DNA of 64,000 nucleotides from Flavobacterium aciduliphilum. Lineage in GTDB: Bacteria; Bacteroidota; Bacteroidia; Flavobacteriales; Flavobacteriaceae. Positions 16,888 to 26,466 of the stretch are shown here, piece by piece; position 1 is the first letter of the stretch; the number at the start of each line of letters is the position of its first letter. The notes beneath the pieces are model-generated. The model worked only from the letters and a program-made list of their open reading frames with translations, made no database searches and had not been told where the DNA came from. The DNA lies in contig NZ_QLSZ01000001.1 of assembly GCF_003268855.1 (NCBI RefSeq), positions 135,369 to 199,368 on the forward strand, given 5' to 3'. The position numbers were made by a program, and so were the translations under genes.

Positions 16888-18249
16888 TTGTACGCAATAC
16901 TCGACATAGAAACCACTGGAGGTCAATTCAATGAAGAAGGAATTACCGAAATAGCCATTTATAAATTTGATGGTCATGAGGTTGTGGATCAATTTATTAG
17001 TTTGGTGAATCCTGAAAAAGAAATCCAACCTTTCGTAGTAAAATTGACGGGAATCAATAATGCCATGCTACGTTCTGCGCCAAAGTTTTATGAAATTGCG
17101 AAACGCATTATTGAAATTACAGAAGGCTGTATTGTTGTGGCCCACAATTCATCATTTGATTATCGAATATTGCGAACAGAATTTAATCGACTCGGATATA
17201 GTTATATTCGTCCCACACTTTGTACTGTGGAATTATCTAAAAAATTAATTCCAGGAATGGATTCGTATAGTTTGGGAAAATTAGTTCGTGCACTAGGAAT
17301 TCCAGTCTCGGATAGACATCGAGCCAATGGAGATGCCCTTGCGACAGTAAAATTATTCAAATTATTACTCACAAAAGATACGGAAAAAGTAATTTTAAAC
17401 CAATTGGTTAAAGCCGACATCAAGAGTGGTTTATCGCCAAAATTGCTCGATATTGTAGAAAGTTTACCATCTAGAACCGGAATTTACTATATCCATAATG
17501 AAAAAGGAACGCTTATTTATATTGGAAAAAGCAAGAATATCAAAAAAAGAGTAAACCAACATTTTACAGGAAAAACAAATAAGTGTAAAAAAATACAATT
17601 AGAAGTTTTCGCTGTTACTTATGAAGAAACAGGAAGCGAACTCATTGCCTTACTAAAGGAAAGTGAAGAGATTAAAATCAACAAACCCATTTACAATCGG
17701 GCACAACGCAAAAGTATTTTTCAATGGGCTTTGTATGAATCGTTGGACGAAAATGGATACTTAAATTTGCGACTTCAAAAAGCAGATGGTAGAAAAAAAG
17801 AAATCACAGCTTTTACATCCATTCAGGAAGGAAAAAATGCCTTGTTTAGAATTACAGAAAAATACCGTCTATGTCAAAAATTGAACGGTTTATATGAAAC
17901 TCAAAAAGGGTGTTTTCAGCATAAAATAAAAGAATGTAATGGTGCTTGTCTTGGCAAAGAACCTTCAACAACCTATAACGAACGTGTCGAGGCGTTTATT
18001 CATGATATGTCTTTTGAAAACAACAACATGATTATTATGGATAAAGGAAGAAGAGTTGATGAGCGAAGTGCTATTCTTATTGAAAACGGATTGTACAAAG
18101 GGTATTGTTTTTATGATTTGAATTATCAAATTACAAATATTGATGTTTTAAAAAACATTCTAATTCCAATGCATAATAATCGAGATACAAGAACTATTAT
18201 TCAAAGTTATTTGAGAAAAAATAAGGTATTAAAAATAATGAAATTTTAG
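16888..18249 (+). CDS. DEDDh exonuclease fused to GIY-YIG endonuclease domain
   Basis: A 453-residue protein with a TTG start giving MYAILDIETTGG. Residues 1-165 are a DnaQ-like 3'-5' exonuclease: D6 and E8 in LDIET, the VVAHNSSFDYRIL aspartate, and H/D in HRANGDALATV. Residues 195-285 are a GIY-YIG nuclease domain like the UvrC N-terminus (TGIYYIHNEKGTLIYIGKSKNIKKR). The rest (about 285-453) resembles the UvrC/Cho cysteine-bearing region (CQKLNGLYETQKGC, ECNGACLG). It probably acts in DNA repair by incising and trimming damaged strands. The combination is known in several bacterial groups; here the full partner UvrC is not in the window. Confidence 0.88.
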   Translation: MYAILDIETTGGQFNEEGITEIAIYKFDGHEVVDQFISLVNPEKEIQPFVVKLTGINNAMLRSAPKFYEIAKRIIEITEGCIVVAHNSSFDYRILRTEFNRLGYSYIRPTLCTVELSKKLIPGMDSYSLGKLVRALGIPVSDRHRANGDALATVKLFKLLLTKDTEKVILNQLVKADIKSGLSPKLLDIVESLPSRTGIYYIHNEKGTLIYIGKSKNIKKRVNQHFTGKTNKCKKIQLEVFAVTYEETGSELIALLKESEEIKINKPIYNRAQRKSIFQWALYESLDENGYLNLRLQKADGRKKEITAFTSIQEGKNALFRITEKYRLCQKLNGLYETQKGCFQHKIKECNGACLGKEPSTTYNERVEAFIHDMSFENNNMIIMDKGRRVDERSAILIENGLYKGYCFYDLNYQITNIDVLKNILIPMHNNRDTRTIIQSYLRKNKVLKIMKF

Positions 18250-18272
18250 TATTTGTAAATTAGAACCACACT

Positions 18273-19214
18273 TTGGAAAATTATTTAATCACTATCATTG
18301 GCCCAACTGCTATTGGAAAAACTTCCTTAAGCATTGCTTTGGCCCAACATTATAATTGTGCTATTCTTTCTTGTGACAGCCGTCAATTTTTCAAGGAAAT
18401 GAGTATTGGAACAGCTGTTCCAAACCATATAGAACTATCTAGTGCAACACATCATTTTATTCAAAATAAATCGGTATTCGAACGCTATTCTGTCGGAGAT
18501 TTTGAAAAAGAAGCGCTTGCCAAATTGGACGAATTGTTTTTGAAAAGCAACGTTCAGATTATGGTAGGTGGTTCCGGATTGTATGTAGATGCCGTATTGA
18601 AAGGATTTGATGATTTTCCAGAAATTGATTCGAAAATTAGAACTGAAATCCATTCGAAATATGATACCTCAGGAATCGAAAATTTACAAAAGACTTTGCA
18701 AGAATTAGATCCTGATTATTACAACAAATTGCTTTCTGAAAACCCACAAACGTTGCAAAACCCACAGCGCATGAAACGCTTTGTAGAAATCTGTCTTGGA
18801 ACTGGAAAACCTTATTCTTCCTTTATTAATCAGAAAAAAAACAATAGAACCTTTATTCCTATTATTATTGGTTTGGAAGCCGATAGAGACGTGCTATATG
18901 ATAGAATCAACCAACGCGTCGATAGTATGATAGGTGAAGGTTTATTGGCAGAAGCCGAAAAATTGTATCCTTACAGGCAGTTAAATGCCTTGCAGACTGT
19001 TGGCTATAGAGAATTGTTTGACTACTTTGATGGAACCATTACGTTGAATTTTGCCATTGAAGAAATCAAGAAAAACACCCGCCGATTTGCCAAACGTCAA
19101 TTAACATGGTTTAAACGTACTGAAAATGCTACTTGGTTTGATTATTTAATGGATAGAAAAAAGATAATTCATTTTATAGATGGTCAAATTAGGAATACAA
19201 ATTCAAGTACTTAG
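18273..19214 (+). CDS. miaA: tRNA dimethylallyltransferase MiaA
   Basis: A 313-residue protein with TTG start at 18273. The P-loop GPTAIGKTSL is at residues 10-19. SCDSRQFFKEMSIGTA and the GGSGLYVDAVLKGF motif follow. Near the C-terminus are LQTVGYRELFDYFDG and KKNTRRFAKRQLTWFKR. It transfers a dimethylallyl group to A37 of tRNAs reading UNN codons. It follows the exonuclease fusion gene by 23 nt and is probably co-transcribed with it. Confidence 0.95.
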   Translation: MENYLITIIGPTAIGKTSLSIALAQHYNCAILSCDSRQFFKEMSIGTAVPNHIELSSATHHFIQNKSVFERYSVGDFEKEALAKLDELFLKSNVQIMVGGSGLYVDAVLKGFDDFPEIDSKIRTEIHSKYDTSGIENLQKTLQELDPDYYNKLLSENPQTLQNPQRMKRFVEICLGTGKPYSSFINQKKNNRTFIPIIIGLEADRDVLYDRINQRVDSMIGEGLLAEAEKLYPYRQLNALQTVGYRELFDYFDGTITLNFAIEEIKKNTRRFAKRQLTWFKRTENATWFDYLMDRKKIIHFIDGQIRNTNSST

Positions 19215-19262
19215 AGAAATTTAAATATTTTTTTTAGACTATGTAAAAAAACATAATTAAAA

Positions 19263-19994
19263 ATGCCTATAGCTCCAAACTTCACATCTATTCTCACCAA
19301 AGATTGGGAAATCAATTTTTTACAATGTTATCCAAACGGTTTATTAAAACATACCGAATTATGCAATTTATTTCAACTAACAGCGGCATTACATGCTGAA
19401 TTGGGAGGCATTAGTTTTAGAGACATGCAAGCCTTTCATCAAGCTTGGGTGTTGAGTAGGATGCGAGTTGAAGTCAAACGATTGCCCAAATGGAACGATA
19501 CTGTTACTGTCAAAACTTGGATACAATCTTTAGAAAACTCTCGTTCAATACGTTGTTTAGAGTTGTATTTGAATGATGAAAAGCTAGCCGGTTGTGAGAC
19601 GTATTGGGCAGTTTTCAATACCCAAACACGGCGTCCAGAGTCATTAGCATTGCCACATGATCATTTTGAGAAATTCTCAAACAATCATGCTACAACCCTT
19701 AGTTTTTCAAAAATTGACTTCCCTTCTACTTATGATGAAATCACGAGATATACTGTATTGCTATCCGATTTAGACATTGTAAATCATGTAAATAGCGTAA
19801 AATATTTGGAATGGTGTTTGAATTATATAGATCCTAAAGCACTAGTACAACAAGAGCTTACTTCTTTTGACATGAATTATATCAAGGAAGTGTCACTCCA
19901 TGAATCTGTGACTTTAGCTCAAAATAAAAATACTTTTGTTATAACTAAAGCAGGAAAAGTCTGTTTTGGGTTACAGCTTGAAATGAAACCCTAG
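19263..19994 (+). CDS. acyl-ACP thioesterase (FatA/FatB-like, double hotdog)
   Basis: A 243-residue protein. Two hotdog halves are visible. The first has FQLTAALHAELGG, AWVLSRMRVEVKRLPKW and TWIQSLENSRSIRCLELY. The second has TVLLSDLDIVNHVNSVKYLEWCL with the NHVN catalytic pattern. It releases fatty acids from acyl carrier protein. Its ligands and role in membrane lipid supply are not clear from context. It ends the forward run that began at 12848; a candidate structured RNA and a terminator follow. Confidence 0.85.
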   Translation: MPIAPNFTSILTKDWEINFLQCYPNGLLKHTELCNLFQLTAALHAELGGISFRDMQAFHQAWVLSRMRVEVKRLPKWNDTVTVKTWIQSLENSRSIRCLELYLNDEKLAGCETYWAVFNTQTRRPESLALPHDHFEKFSNNHATTLSFSKIDFPSTYDEITRYTVLLSDLDIVNHVNSVKYLEWCLNYIDPKALVQQELTSFDMNYIKEVSLHESVTLAQNKNTFVITKAGKVCFGLQLEMKP

Positions 19995-20018
19995 ACTTCT
20001 ATATTCTACAAATTAAGT

Positions 20019-20093
20019 AGCCCTGATGGAAACGGCATCCTTTTTCTTGTTTCTTTAACAAGGAAAAGATACAGTGAACAGCAGGAATAGCTC
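20019..20093 (+). ncRNA. candidate structured RNA, copy 1
   Basis: The segment opens with AGCCCTGATGGAAACGGCAT and closes with ACAGCAGGAATAGCTC, with a CTTGTTTCTTTAACAAG hairpin between. The AGCCCTGAT opening and GCAGGAATA closing recur at 58049-58115. The layout reminds me of a conserved element common in flavobacterial intergenic regions (possibly the Flavo-1 RNA motif), but this name is from memory and untested. No protein frame spans it. Confidence 0.45.
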
Positions 20094-20094
20094 A

Positions 20095-20120
20095 TAAAAA
20101 AGCTCCAATTTCTTGGAGCT
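20095..20120 (-). terminator. intrinsic terminator of the response regulator gene
   Basis: AGCTCCAA (20101-20108) and TTGGAGCT (20113-20120) form a perfect 8-bp stem with a 4-nt loop. On the reverse strand it is followed by a T-run, just after the stop of the response regulator gene. Confidence 0.85.
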
Positions 20121-20126
20121 ATAGAT

Positions 20127-20831
20127 TTATTTCTTAATTACTAATCGAAATCCTTCGCCATGAATATTTAAAATTTCCACATTAGGATCATCTTTAAGAT
20201 ATTTTCTTAATTTGGCGATGTAGACATCCATGCTTCGCGAGGTGAAGTAATTATCGTCTCTCCAAATCTTTGTAAGCGCTAATTCACGGGGCATTAAATC
20301 TTCTACATAAAGCGTTAGCATTTTCAACAATTCATTTTCTTTTGGAGAAAGTTTGATAGGTTCTTTTCCTGGAAATGTTAAAAAACGTAATTTAGAGTTT
20401 AGGTGGAATTTACCGATTTGAAATTCAAATTGTGCCGAGTCTGTCTTTGTCTCGGAAGATTTACGTTGCATGATGGCTTTTATTTTCATCAATAAAACTT
20501 CAGAATCGAAGGGTTTATTGAGATAATCATCGGCTCCAACTTTATATCCCTTTAATACGTCTTCTTTCATGGTTTTGGCAGTTAAAAAAACGAGAGGCAC
20601 TTCTTTATTTTTTTCTCTAATTTCTTTAGCTAAAGTGAAACCGTCTTTGTAGGGCATCATGACATCCAGAATGCACAAATCGAAGGTGTCTTTTTTAAAC
20701 TTTTCGAAACCTTCCATACCATTTTTAGCCAAAGTAACTTCAAAGTCGTTCAGCATGAGGTAGTCTTTCAAGATGGCACCAAAATTTTGATCATCTTCTA
20801 CCAACAATATTTTTTTGTTTTCTTTTTCCAT
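20127..20831 (-). CDS. OmpR-family response regulator
   Basis: A 234-residue protein. The receiver domain (1-120) has the acidic pair in LLVEDDQNF, the phospho-acceptor D56 in LCILDVMMP and K in FLTAKTMKEDV. The winged-helix effector (about 135-232) has PIKLSPKENELLKML and SRSMDVYIAKLRKYLKDD. It is encoded 6 nt after its histidine kinase partner. It most resembles regulators of the RprY group in Bacteroidota. Regulated genes are unknown. Confidence 0.92.
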   Translation of the reverse strand: MEKENKKILLVEDDQNFGAILKDYLMLNDFEVTLAKNGMEGFEKFKKDTFDLCILDVMMPYKDGFTLAKEIREKNKEVPLVFLTAKTMKEDVLKGYKVGADDYLNKPFDSEVLLMKIKAIMQRKSSETKTDSAQFEFQIGKFHLNSKLRFLTFPGKEPIKLSPKENELLKMLTLYVEDLMPRELALTKIWRDDNYFTSRSMDVYIAKLRKYLKDDPNVEILNIHGEGFRLVIKK

Positions 20832-20837
20832 ATTTTT

Positions 20838-22424
20838 TTAATTTATTAGTGGAACTTTTATAATAAATGTACTTCCTTTTCCTTTTTCACTTTCGACAAA
20901 AATCTGACCATTATGATCTTCAACAATCCGCTTTACATAGGCTAATCCTAATCCATGACCTTTCACATTATGCAAATCGCCTGTATGCTCTCTATAAAAT
21001 TTTTCGAAGATTCTTTTTTGAGCCGTTTTACTCATACCCGCTCCTTCGTCTTTAACTTTAACAACAATAAAGTCTTTTATGTTTTCAGTGTAAACAGTAA
21101 TAACGGGAGAATTTGGAGAATATTTTATCGCATTATCTAAAATATTAACAATAACATTCGTAAAATGCACATCATTTAACAAAACCGTACTTCTTTCTGC
21201 ATCAAGATGAGCAGTGATTTTACCTTGTCTATCTTCAATAATCAAATGAACGTGTTCAATGGCATCTTCAATAATATCATGAATATTGAGAGGCTCTTTT
21301 GTAATTTCAAGTTCTTTTCTCTCGAGTTTTGAAATTCGAAGTACATTCTCAACTTGAGCATGCATGCGTTTGTTTTCATCTCGAATCATTTGCAAATACC
21401 TAAATATCTTCTCTTTATCTTCTATAACCTTAGGATTTTTAATAGCATCTAAAGCTAAATTTATAGTAGCAATAGGTGTTTTAAATTCGTGTGTCATATT
21501 ATTAATAAAATCAGTCTTAATTTCAGAAATTTGACGTTGTTTTATCAATTGATGCAATGCGTTCGAGTAGGCAATGATGATGATTAATGTAAAAATTATA
21601 GAGAGTAACGTAATCGCAAGTACATCTGAAAATAAGAACTTCTTCTTTTGTGGGAATGAAATCAACAACGAATACTTAGATCTCCCTTCATTATCTAAGA
21701 AAATGGGAATTGAAAACGTATTACTTTTATCAAATACAAAATGCTCTGAACGTATTTTTGTAGCAAGTCCGTTGCTGTATACATTAAATTCAAAAGGAGT
21801 TTTTACTCCGTAAACGTCTAACTCATTAGCTAATAATTTTTGTAGATTTTCTTTTGAAACTCTATCTTGAATAGGATAATTAGCCGCAACATCTTTATAT
21901 TGAATTTCAAATCCGGCGCGTTCTAATATTTCTAATTTTCCTGATTTTTCAATAGTTATATCAGGAGTGATTTTATTTTTTAGTTCAGAATTATCAAAAG
22001 AATTACCGCTAAAAATCTCCGTTTTTCTTTTAGCAGCATAACTTTTTAATTTTGCATTCTCTGCTTTTTTGTCAAAGAGCGTCGAAAATATATCATAATC
22101 TTCAGCAATAATACTATTCGAATAAATTATAGTTTCGTTTGTCTTGGCATTTCTTTGATAATAGCCATATTCAAGAAAATCATTTTTTTGGGGAGTTATT
22201 CCCTTTGTCTGTTTTAATTTTTCGTATTTATTGTAAAACGAATATTCCTCTTGTGCTTGAAGTTTGTCGGCTACATTCCCCAAGACTTGTTTAATATGAA
22301 ATGTAAATTGTTCTTCGCTTTTTTCTAATGAGGTTTCAAACCAATATACTTGGACTAAAATAATCCCAATAAGGGAAATACTCATTAACAAAACTAAGAG
22401 TCGAAATACAAATTTATTCATCAT
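20838..22424 (-). CDS. membrane sensor histidine kinase
   Basis: A 528-residue protein with membrane helices at about 8-27 and 266-286 enclosing a periplasmic sensor of some 240 residues. The phospho-accepting H312 is in NNMTHEFKTPIATINLAL. The ATP-binding domain has N box NVIVNILDNAIKYS, G1 VKDEGAGM and G2 GHGLGLAYVKRIVEDH. It is the cognate kinase for the response regulator immediately downstream, similar in layout to RprX-type kinases. The signal is unknown. Confidence 0.92.
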   Translation of the reverse strand: MMNKFVFRLLVLLMSISLIGIILVQVYWFETSLEKSEEQFTFHIKQVLGNVADKLQAQEEYSFYNKYEKLKQTKGITPQKNDFLEYGYYQRNAKTNETIIYSNSIIAEDYDIFSTLFDKKAENAKLKSYAAKRKTEIFSGNSFDNSELKNKITPDITIEKSGKLEILERAGFEIQYKDVAANYPIQDRVSKENLQKLLANELDVYGVKTPFEFNVYSNGLATKIRSEHFVFDKSNTFSIPIFLDNEGRSKYSLLISFPQKKKFLFSDVLAITLLSIIFTLIIIIAYSNALHQLIKQRQISEIKTDFINNMTHEFKTPIATINLALDAIKNPKVIEDKEKIFRYLQMIRDENKRMHAQVENVLRISKLERKELEITKEPLNIHDIIEDAIEHVHLIIEDRQGKITAHLDAERSTVLLNDVHFTNVIVNILDNAIKYSPNSPVITVYTENIKDFIVVKVKDEGAGMSKTAQKRIFEKFYREHTGDLHNVKGHGLGLAYVKRIVEDHNGQIFVESEKGKGSTFIIKVPLIN

Positions 22425-22489
22425 AACAAAATTAGTATTTTAACAATAATTTTGTTAATAGATTAACCAAACATTAACAACTCAAGTTA

Positions 22490-24160
22490 TTATTGCGTTT
22501 TTAGCAAAACACTAAGTAGTTGGTCGATTTCTTTTTTAGTATTTTCAAAATTTTCATTATTTATTACGAATTGACTTCGTTCTTTCCGTTCTTCATCCGA
22601 TAGTTGATTGTTCATTCGTTGAATAATTTTATCTCTTGTGGTATTATCTCTTTTTAAAACTCTTTCAATTCGATTCTCAGTAGGCGCAGTAACAGTAACT
22701 ATCATATCACAATCTTTGTAACCACCACTTTCAAATAATATAGCCGTCTCTTTAAAAATAAAGGGAGCATTCTTATGTTCCAGAACCCAATTCTTAAAGT
22801 GTTTTTTTACAGCAGGATGTACAATACTATTTAATTTTTTTAGTTGTTCTGAGTCTTTAAAAACTAAAGCAGCTAATTTATCTCTGTTAATTGTTCTGTC
22901 TGAATTAAGAATATCATTTCCAAAAACAACAGCTATTTTGGAAATAATTTCAGGCTGTTCCATTACTTTTTTGGCTTCTACATCTGAGATATATACAGGA
23001 ACACCCTTTGATTGAAGGTATTGCGCTATGGTTGTTTTTCCGCTACCAATTCCTCCTGTCAAGCCAATAATTTTTGGGATTCTTAAAATTTTATCATCCG
23101 TATTTTCTACGATTTTTTTTTCAGTAACAAAACTTCCTTTTTCTTCAAAATGATTTTCTTCTGAAATTTTAAAAAACAATTTTGGATATTTTTTTTTAGG
23201 ATCTCTTTTTAAAATTGAAATAAAAAAATGTGATTCTAAAAAACTGACACCATACCCAAAAAACTGCTTCCAAACCGCAATAACCGAGAGTCCTCCTATT
23301 ATAACACTTTTATTTTGAATAGATGCTAATAGAAAAACACAAACAAAATAGACAAAATAAAGTTTCAATCCCCAATCAAAAAGAAGGAATACTGAAAGAA
23401 AAGAAAGTACTAAACCTATTACAAATAAAGAAGGAAACCAATAGGTTATTTTTTTATATTCTGGATACCAGCTGTTTAATATAGGTCTTGCCTTACCAAA
23501 TTTTGATACCTGTATACTAAATTTCTCCCAATCAATTCTTCGTTTATGATATACAAATGCTTTTGGAAATAATCTTGTATCAAATCCTAACTTCCATAAC
23601 CTTATCGACAAATCTGGATCTTCTCCTGGGTGAATATTACCAAAACCTTTAGACATTTCAAAAGCTTTCTTTGAAATCCCCATATTAAAACTTCTAGGTT
23701 GAAATTTATCTATCTTCTCTGAACCTCCTCTTATTCCTCCCGTAGTGATAAAAGAAGTCATGGCAAAATTTATAGCTTTTTGAATCGTAGAAAATGACTT
23801 TAATGCTTTATCTGGTCCTCCAAAACAATCGACAAACTTTTCATCCAGAGCATTTTCAACTTCATTTAAATAATCCTTAGGAATAATACAATCGGAATCG
23901 AAAATGATAAAATAATCCCCTTTTGCATTTTTCATTCCAAAATTTCTAGAATCACCTGGTCCAGAATTCGGTTTATAATAATAGGATATTAACAACATGT
24001 TTTTGTATTTCTCTACAATATTTTGACACGTTGTTTCTGACCCATCCTCAACGATAACTATTTCAAATTCTTTGCTATATGATGTTTTTACTAAACTTTC
24101 TAATAATTCATCAATTTCATCAGGTCTATTATAAACTGGAATAATTATTGAAAAAAACAT
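22490..24160 (-). CDS. coaE: glycosyltransferase family 2 fused to dephospho-CoA kinase
   Basis: A 556-residue open frame holding two unrelated proteins. Residues 1-230 are a GT-A glycosyltransferase (FSIIIPVYNRPDEIDELL, DSD in IIFDSDCII, RGGSEKIDKFQPRSFNMG), followed by about three membrane helices (240-315). Residues 364-556 are a full dephospho-CoA kinase with P-loop GLTGGIGSGKTT and the VHPAV and ESGGYKDCDMIV motifs. The linker (about 325-363) is hydrophilic, with no ATG or plausible start just before the kinase. CoaE makes the last step of coenzyme A synthesis and is normally separate and essential. Internal initiation or a lost stop are both possible. Confidence 0.85.
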   Translation of the reverse strand: MFFSIIIPVYNRPDEIDELLESLVKTSYSKEFEIVIVEDGSETTCQNIVEKYKNMLLISYYYKPNSGPGDSRNFGMKNAKGDYFIIFDSDCIIPKDYLNEVENALDEKFVDCFGGPDKALKSFSTIQKAINFAMTSFITTGGIRGGSEKIDKFQPRSFNMGISKKAFEMSKGFGNIHPGEDPDLSIRLWKLGFDTRLFPKAFVYHKRRIDWEKFSIQVSKFGKARPILNSWYPEYKKITYWFPSLFVIGLVLSFLSVFLLFDWGLKLYFVYFVCVFLLASIQNKSVIIGGLSVIAVWKQFFGYGVSFLESHFFISILKRDPKKKYPKLFFKISEENHFEEKGSFVTEKKIVENTDDKILRIPKIIGLTGGIGSGKTTIAQYLQSKGVPVYISDVEAKKVMEQPEIISKIAVVFGNDILNSDRTINRDKLAALVFKDSEQLKKLNSIVHPAVKKHFKNWVLEHKNAPFIFKETAILFESGGYKDCDMIVTVTAPTENRIERVLKRDNTTRDKIIQRMNNQLSDEERKERSQFVINNENFENTKKEIDQLLSVLLKTQ

Positions 24161-24178
24161 GTTCTATTTATTTTGAAA

Positions 24179-24186
24179 CAAATATA
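24179..24186 (-). promoter_or_regulatory. -7 promoter element of the glycosyltransferase-CoaE gene
   Basis: On the reverse strand TATATTTG matches TAnnTTTG, 18 nt before the ATG at 24160. It lies between the terminator of the preceding gene and the start codon. Confidence 0.5.
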
Positions 24187-24200
24187 CTTTAATAACAAAC

Positions 24201-24230
24201 AAAAAGTCCTGCAATAGCAGGACTTTTTTT
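24201..24230 (-). terminator. intrinsic terminator of the T9SS cargo gene
   Basis: AGTCCTGC (24205-24212) and GCAGGACT (24217-24224) form a perfect 8-bp stem with an AATA loop, flanked by A and T tracts on both sides. It separates the FnIII protein gene from the glycosyltransferase fusion. Confidence 0.9.
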
Positions 24231-24249
24231 CAATTCGATTTTGTAAAAA

Positions 24250-26376
24250 TTATTCTTTTACAACTTTTATTGTTTTGATTTGATCATTAGCAGTTACTTT
24301 AACTAGATAAGTTCCAGCCGCTAAAGAAGACATATCAACTTGACCTTGAACATCATTATTTGCTTTAACTATCATTTCTTGACCTAATAAGTTAATAACT
24401 TGTATTTTAGTTATAGATGTATTATTAGAAATAGTTAAGACATCTTTCACTGGATTAGGATAGAATGTAAATCCTTCGCTAGAAAACACATTAGAACTTA
24501 ATGAAGCATCATATGCTGAAATCATAAAATCTCTTGCACTAGTTGTTGGAACTGAGCTATATTTCCAAACCCCAATATAGATTGTATCATTTGGTGTTAA
24601 TCCTGTTAAACTTAATAACGACATCAAATTGTTAGCTCCTGCTGGACCTCCATCATCATCACAACCAATTTGAGTCAACGAACCACACGTTCCAGTAAAT
24701 GCTGCTACAATAGAATCTGATATTGAGTTAGAAGAAGCAACTTGTGTCTCAATAGTTAAACTTCCTGATGCAGGAACTTGAACAGTATACCAAACATCAG
24801 AATTAGACAATGACTGGCAAGAAGGTGTAATTCCTGCAGTAGTAGTTGCTCCATATAATGTTCCAGAGACTGCATTATCTGCAAAAACACCTCCTGGTGT
24901 TAAAGTAATAGCATTAGAACATAAATCATTAGCTGGAGGCGTAGCAAATGTAGTAAATGAAATAGTTACCCAAACGCTATCAGAACCCGAACCACAATTT
25001 GATCTTACATGAAAATAATACGTTGTCAACGGAGTCAATGAATTAGCATCATATGAAAGTGCATTTGTAACTGTCCCCGAAGTAGTTGGATCGGAAGCAT
25101 TAGTATCTAACACATATTCATAACTTACAGGCGCTACAGGAGGCACACCCCATGACAATGTTACAGTAGAATCTGTTAATGCCGAATATGCTACATTTAC
25201 AGGTTCCACACACGCTGGTGATGGTTCCCAAATTACATCATCAATCAACACACTATATCCAGGAACACCTGTATGTCTAAAAGCAAGTACTTGATTAGTT
25301 CCTGGTGCAGTTCCTAAATAAGCAACAAATTGATCATAAACAGTAGTTGAAGTAGTTGTAAAAGTTTGAACTGCTACGAAAGAAGTGGCATCTGATGGGT
25401 TTGTTAAATACCCTACTTCAATATTACCTCCTAAAGTAAAGTTTCCTCTAGCTTTAAAACGTAATCTATGCGTATTATCTCCTGCGTTTGAAACTGGAAT
25501 CATTGAAACAATTCCCTGACTTGTAGCACTTGACCCATACAAATACAAGTTATTGGGTTGTGAAGGTGCAGAAGCTGATGCTTGAACATAAGTATTTCCT
25601 CCTGTTCCTACTCTAGCCCAACAAACTGGAAATTCAACTGCCGCATCAAAATTTTCAGAAAAATCAGTCACAGCATTACACAATGTTGCAAAAGTAGCCA
25701 TACTACTCCATGCAGAAGAATCTGTACTACTACAAACAGAACGTACCCAAACATAATAGGTAGTTGCCGTAGTCAATAAAGGCAAATCAACGGTTGTAGT
25801 ACCTGCTCCAACAGCTCCAGTCGCTGTATCAGTAGTCAACGGTGCAGTGTTAGTAGTTGATAAATAATATTCATAACCATTACCAGGATCTGTTACTGAA
25901 GTATTCCATGAAATTGTTGCTGATGTAGTCGTTATATTAGACACAACCACACCAGTAGGTGCGATACATGTGGGCGGTGTTCCACAAATAACATATCTAG
26001 TTCTACAAACTTGCTCTCCACCACATGCTCCATCATCTAAGTGAGTGTAAAAATAAATATCCCCAGAAACAGTAGCTACCCATGTAACAGAACCTGTCCC
26101 GGTTGTTTCTGCAGTTGCTCCAGAATCTGTACTTAATGTTACAATATCTGTCGTAACAGAACTCCCAAAAGTATAGGTTTCTCCTTGCGTAACAGTTACT
26201 ACCGAATACTCACTTGCATATCCACAAGTAGTAATATTATTTTGTGTCAACCCGTCACAAGTAGCAATAGTATAAGTACTTGATGGCCACTGTCCATTGT
26301 CAGACGTTAAACATTGAGCTGAAAGTAAGGATGAGAATCCAAACATCAACATAAATAATAAAGTAATTTTTTTCAT
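24250..26376 (-). CDS. secreted multidomain FnIII protein with T9SS type A sorting domain
   Basis: A 708-residue protein with a signal peptide (to about residue 20, SAQ). There are two fibronectin type III repeats (about 138-232 and 388-477), recognisable by ATISWNTS, TTYYVWVRSVC and TVTLSWGVPP, TTYYFHVRSNC. Between them is a MAM/jelly-roll-like region (FSENFDAAVEFPVCWARV to YSVLIDDVIW). Another beta domain spans 480-625. The C-terminal 75 residues are a Por/T9SS type A signal (FTFYPNPVKDVLTIS, TYLVKVTANDQIKTIKVVK). It is exported and probably anchored on the cell surface; binding target unknown. Confidence 0.9.
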   Translation of the reverse strand: MKKITLLFMLMFGFSSLLSAQCLTSDNGQWPSSTYTIATCDGLTQNNITTCGYASEYSVVTVTQGETYTFGSSVTTDIVTLSTDSGATAETTGTGSVTWVATVSGDIYFYTHLDDGACGGEQVCRTRYVICGTPPTCIAPTGVVVSNITTTSATISWNTSVTDPGNGYEYYLSTTNTAPLTTDTATGAVGAGTTTVDLPLLTTATTYYVWVRSVCSSTDSSAWSSMATFATLCNAVTDFSENFDAAVEFPVCWARVGTGGNTYVQASASAPSQPNNLYLYGSSATSQGIVSMIPVSNAGDNTHRLRFKARGNFTLGGNIEVGYLTNPSDATSFVAVQTFTTTSTTVYDQFVAYLGTAPGTNQVLAFRHTGVPGYSVLIDDVIWEPSPACVEPVNVAYSALTDSTVTLSWGVPPVAPVSYEYVLDTNASDPTTSGTVTNALSYDANSLTPLTTYYFHVRSNCGSGSDSVWVTISFTTFATPPANDLCSNAITLTPGGVFADNAVSGTLYGATTTAGITPSCQSLSNSDVWYTVQVPASGSLTIETQVASSNSISDSIVAAFTGTCGSLTQIGCDDDGGPAGANNLMSLLSLTGLTPNDTIYIGVWKYSSVPTTSARDFMISAYDASLSSNVFSSEGFTFYPNPVKDVLTISNNTSITKIQVINLLGQEMIVKANNDVQGQVDMSSLAAGTYLVKVTANDQIKTIKVVKE

Positions 26377-26414
26377 ATAAAAACTTTTTAAGTATTAATG
26401 GGTTAAAAGTACAT

Positions 26415-26448
26415 AAAAAAACTCGAAATATAAAATTTCGAGTTTTTT
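26415..26448 (-). terminator. intrinsic terminator of fabV
   Basis: AAACTCGAAAT and ATTTCGAGTTT form an 11-bp stem around a 5-nt loop, with A-tract and T-tract on the two sides. It sits 20 nt past the fabV stop codon. Confidence 0.9.
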
Positions 26449-26466
26449 TGTTATTTCTTTTATAAT

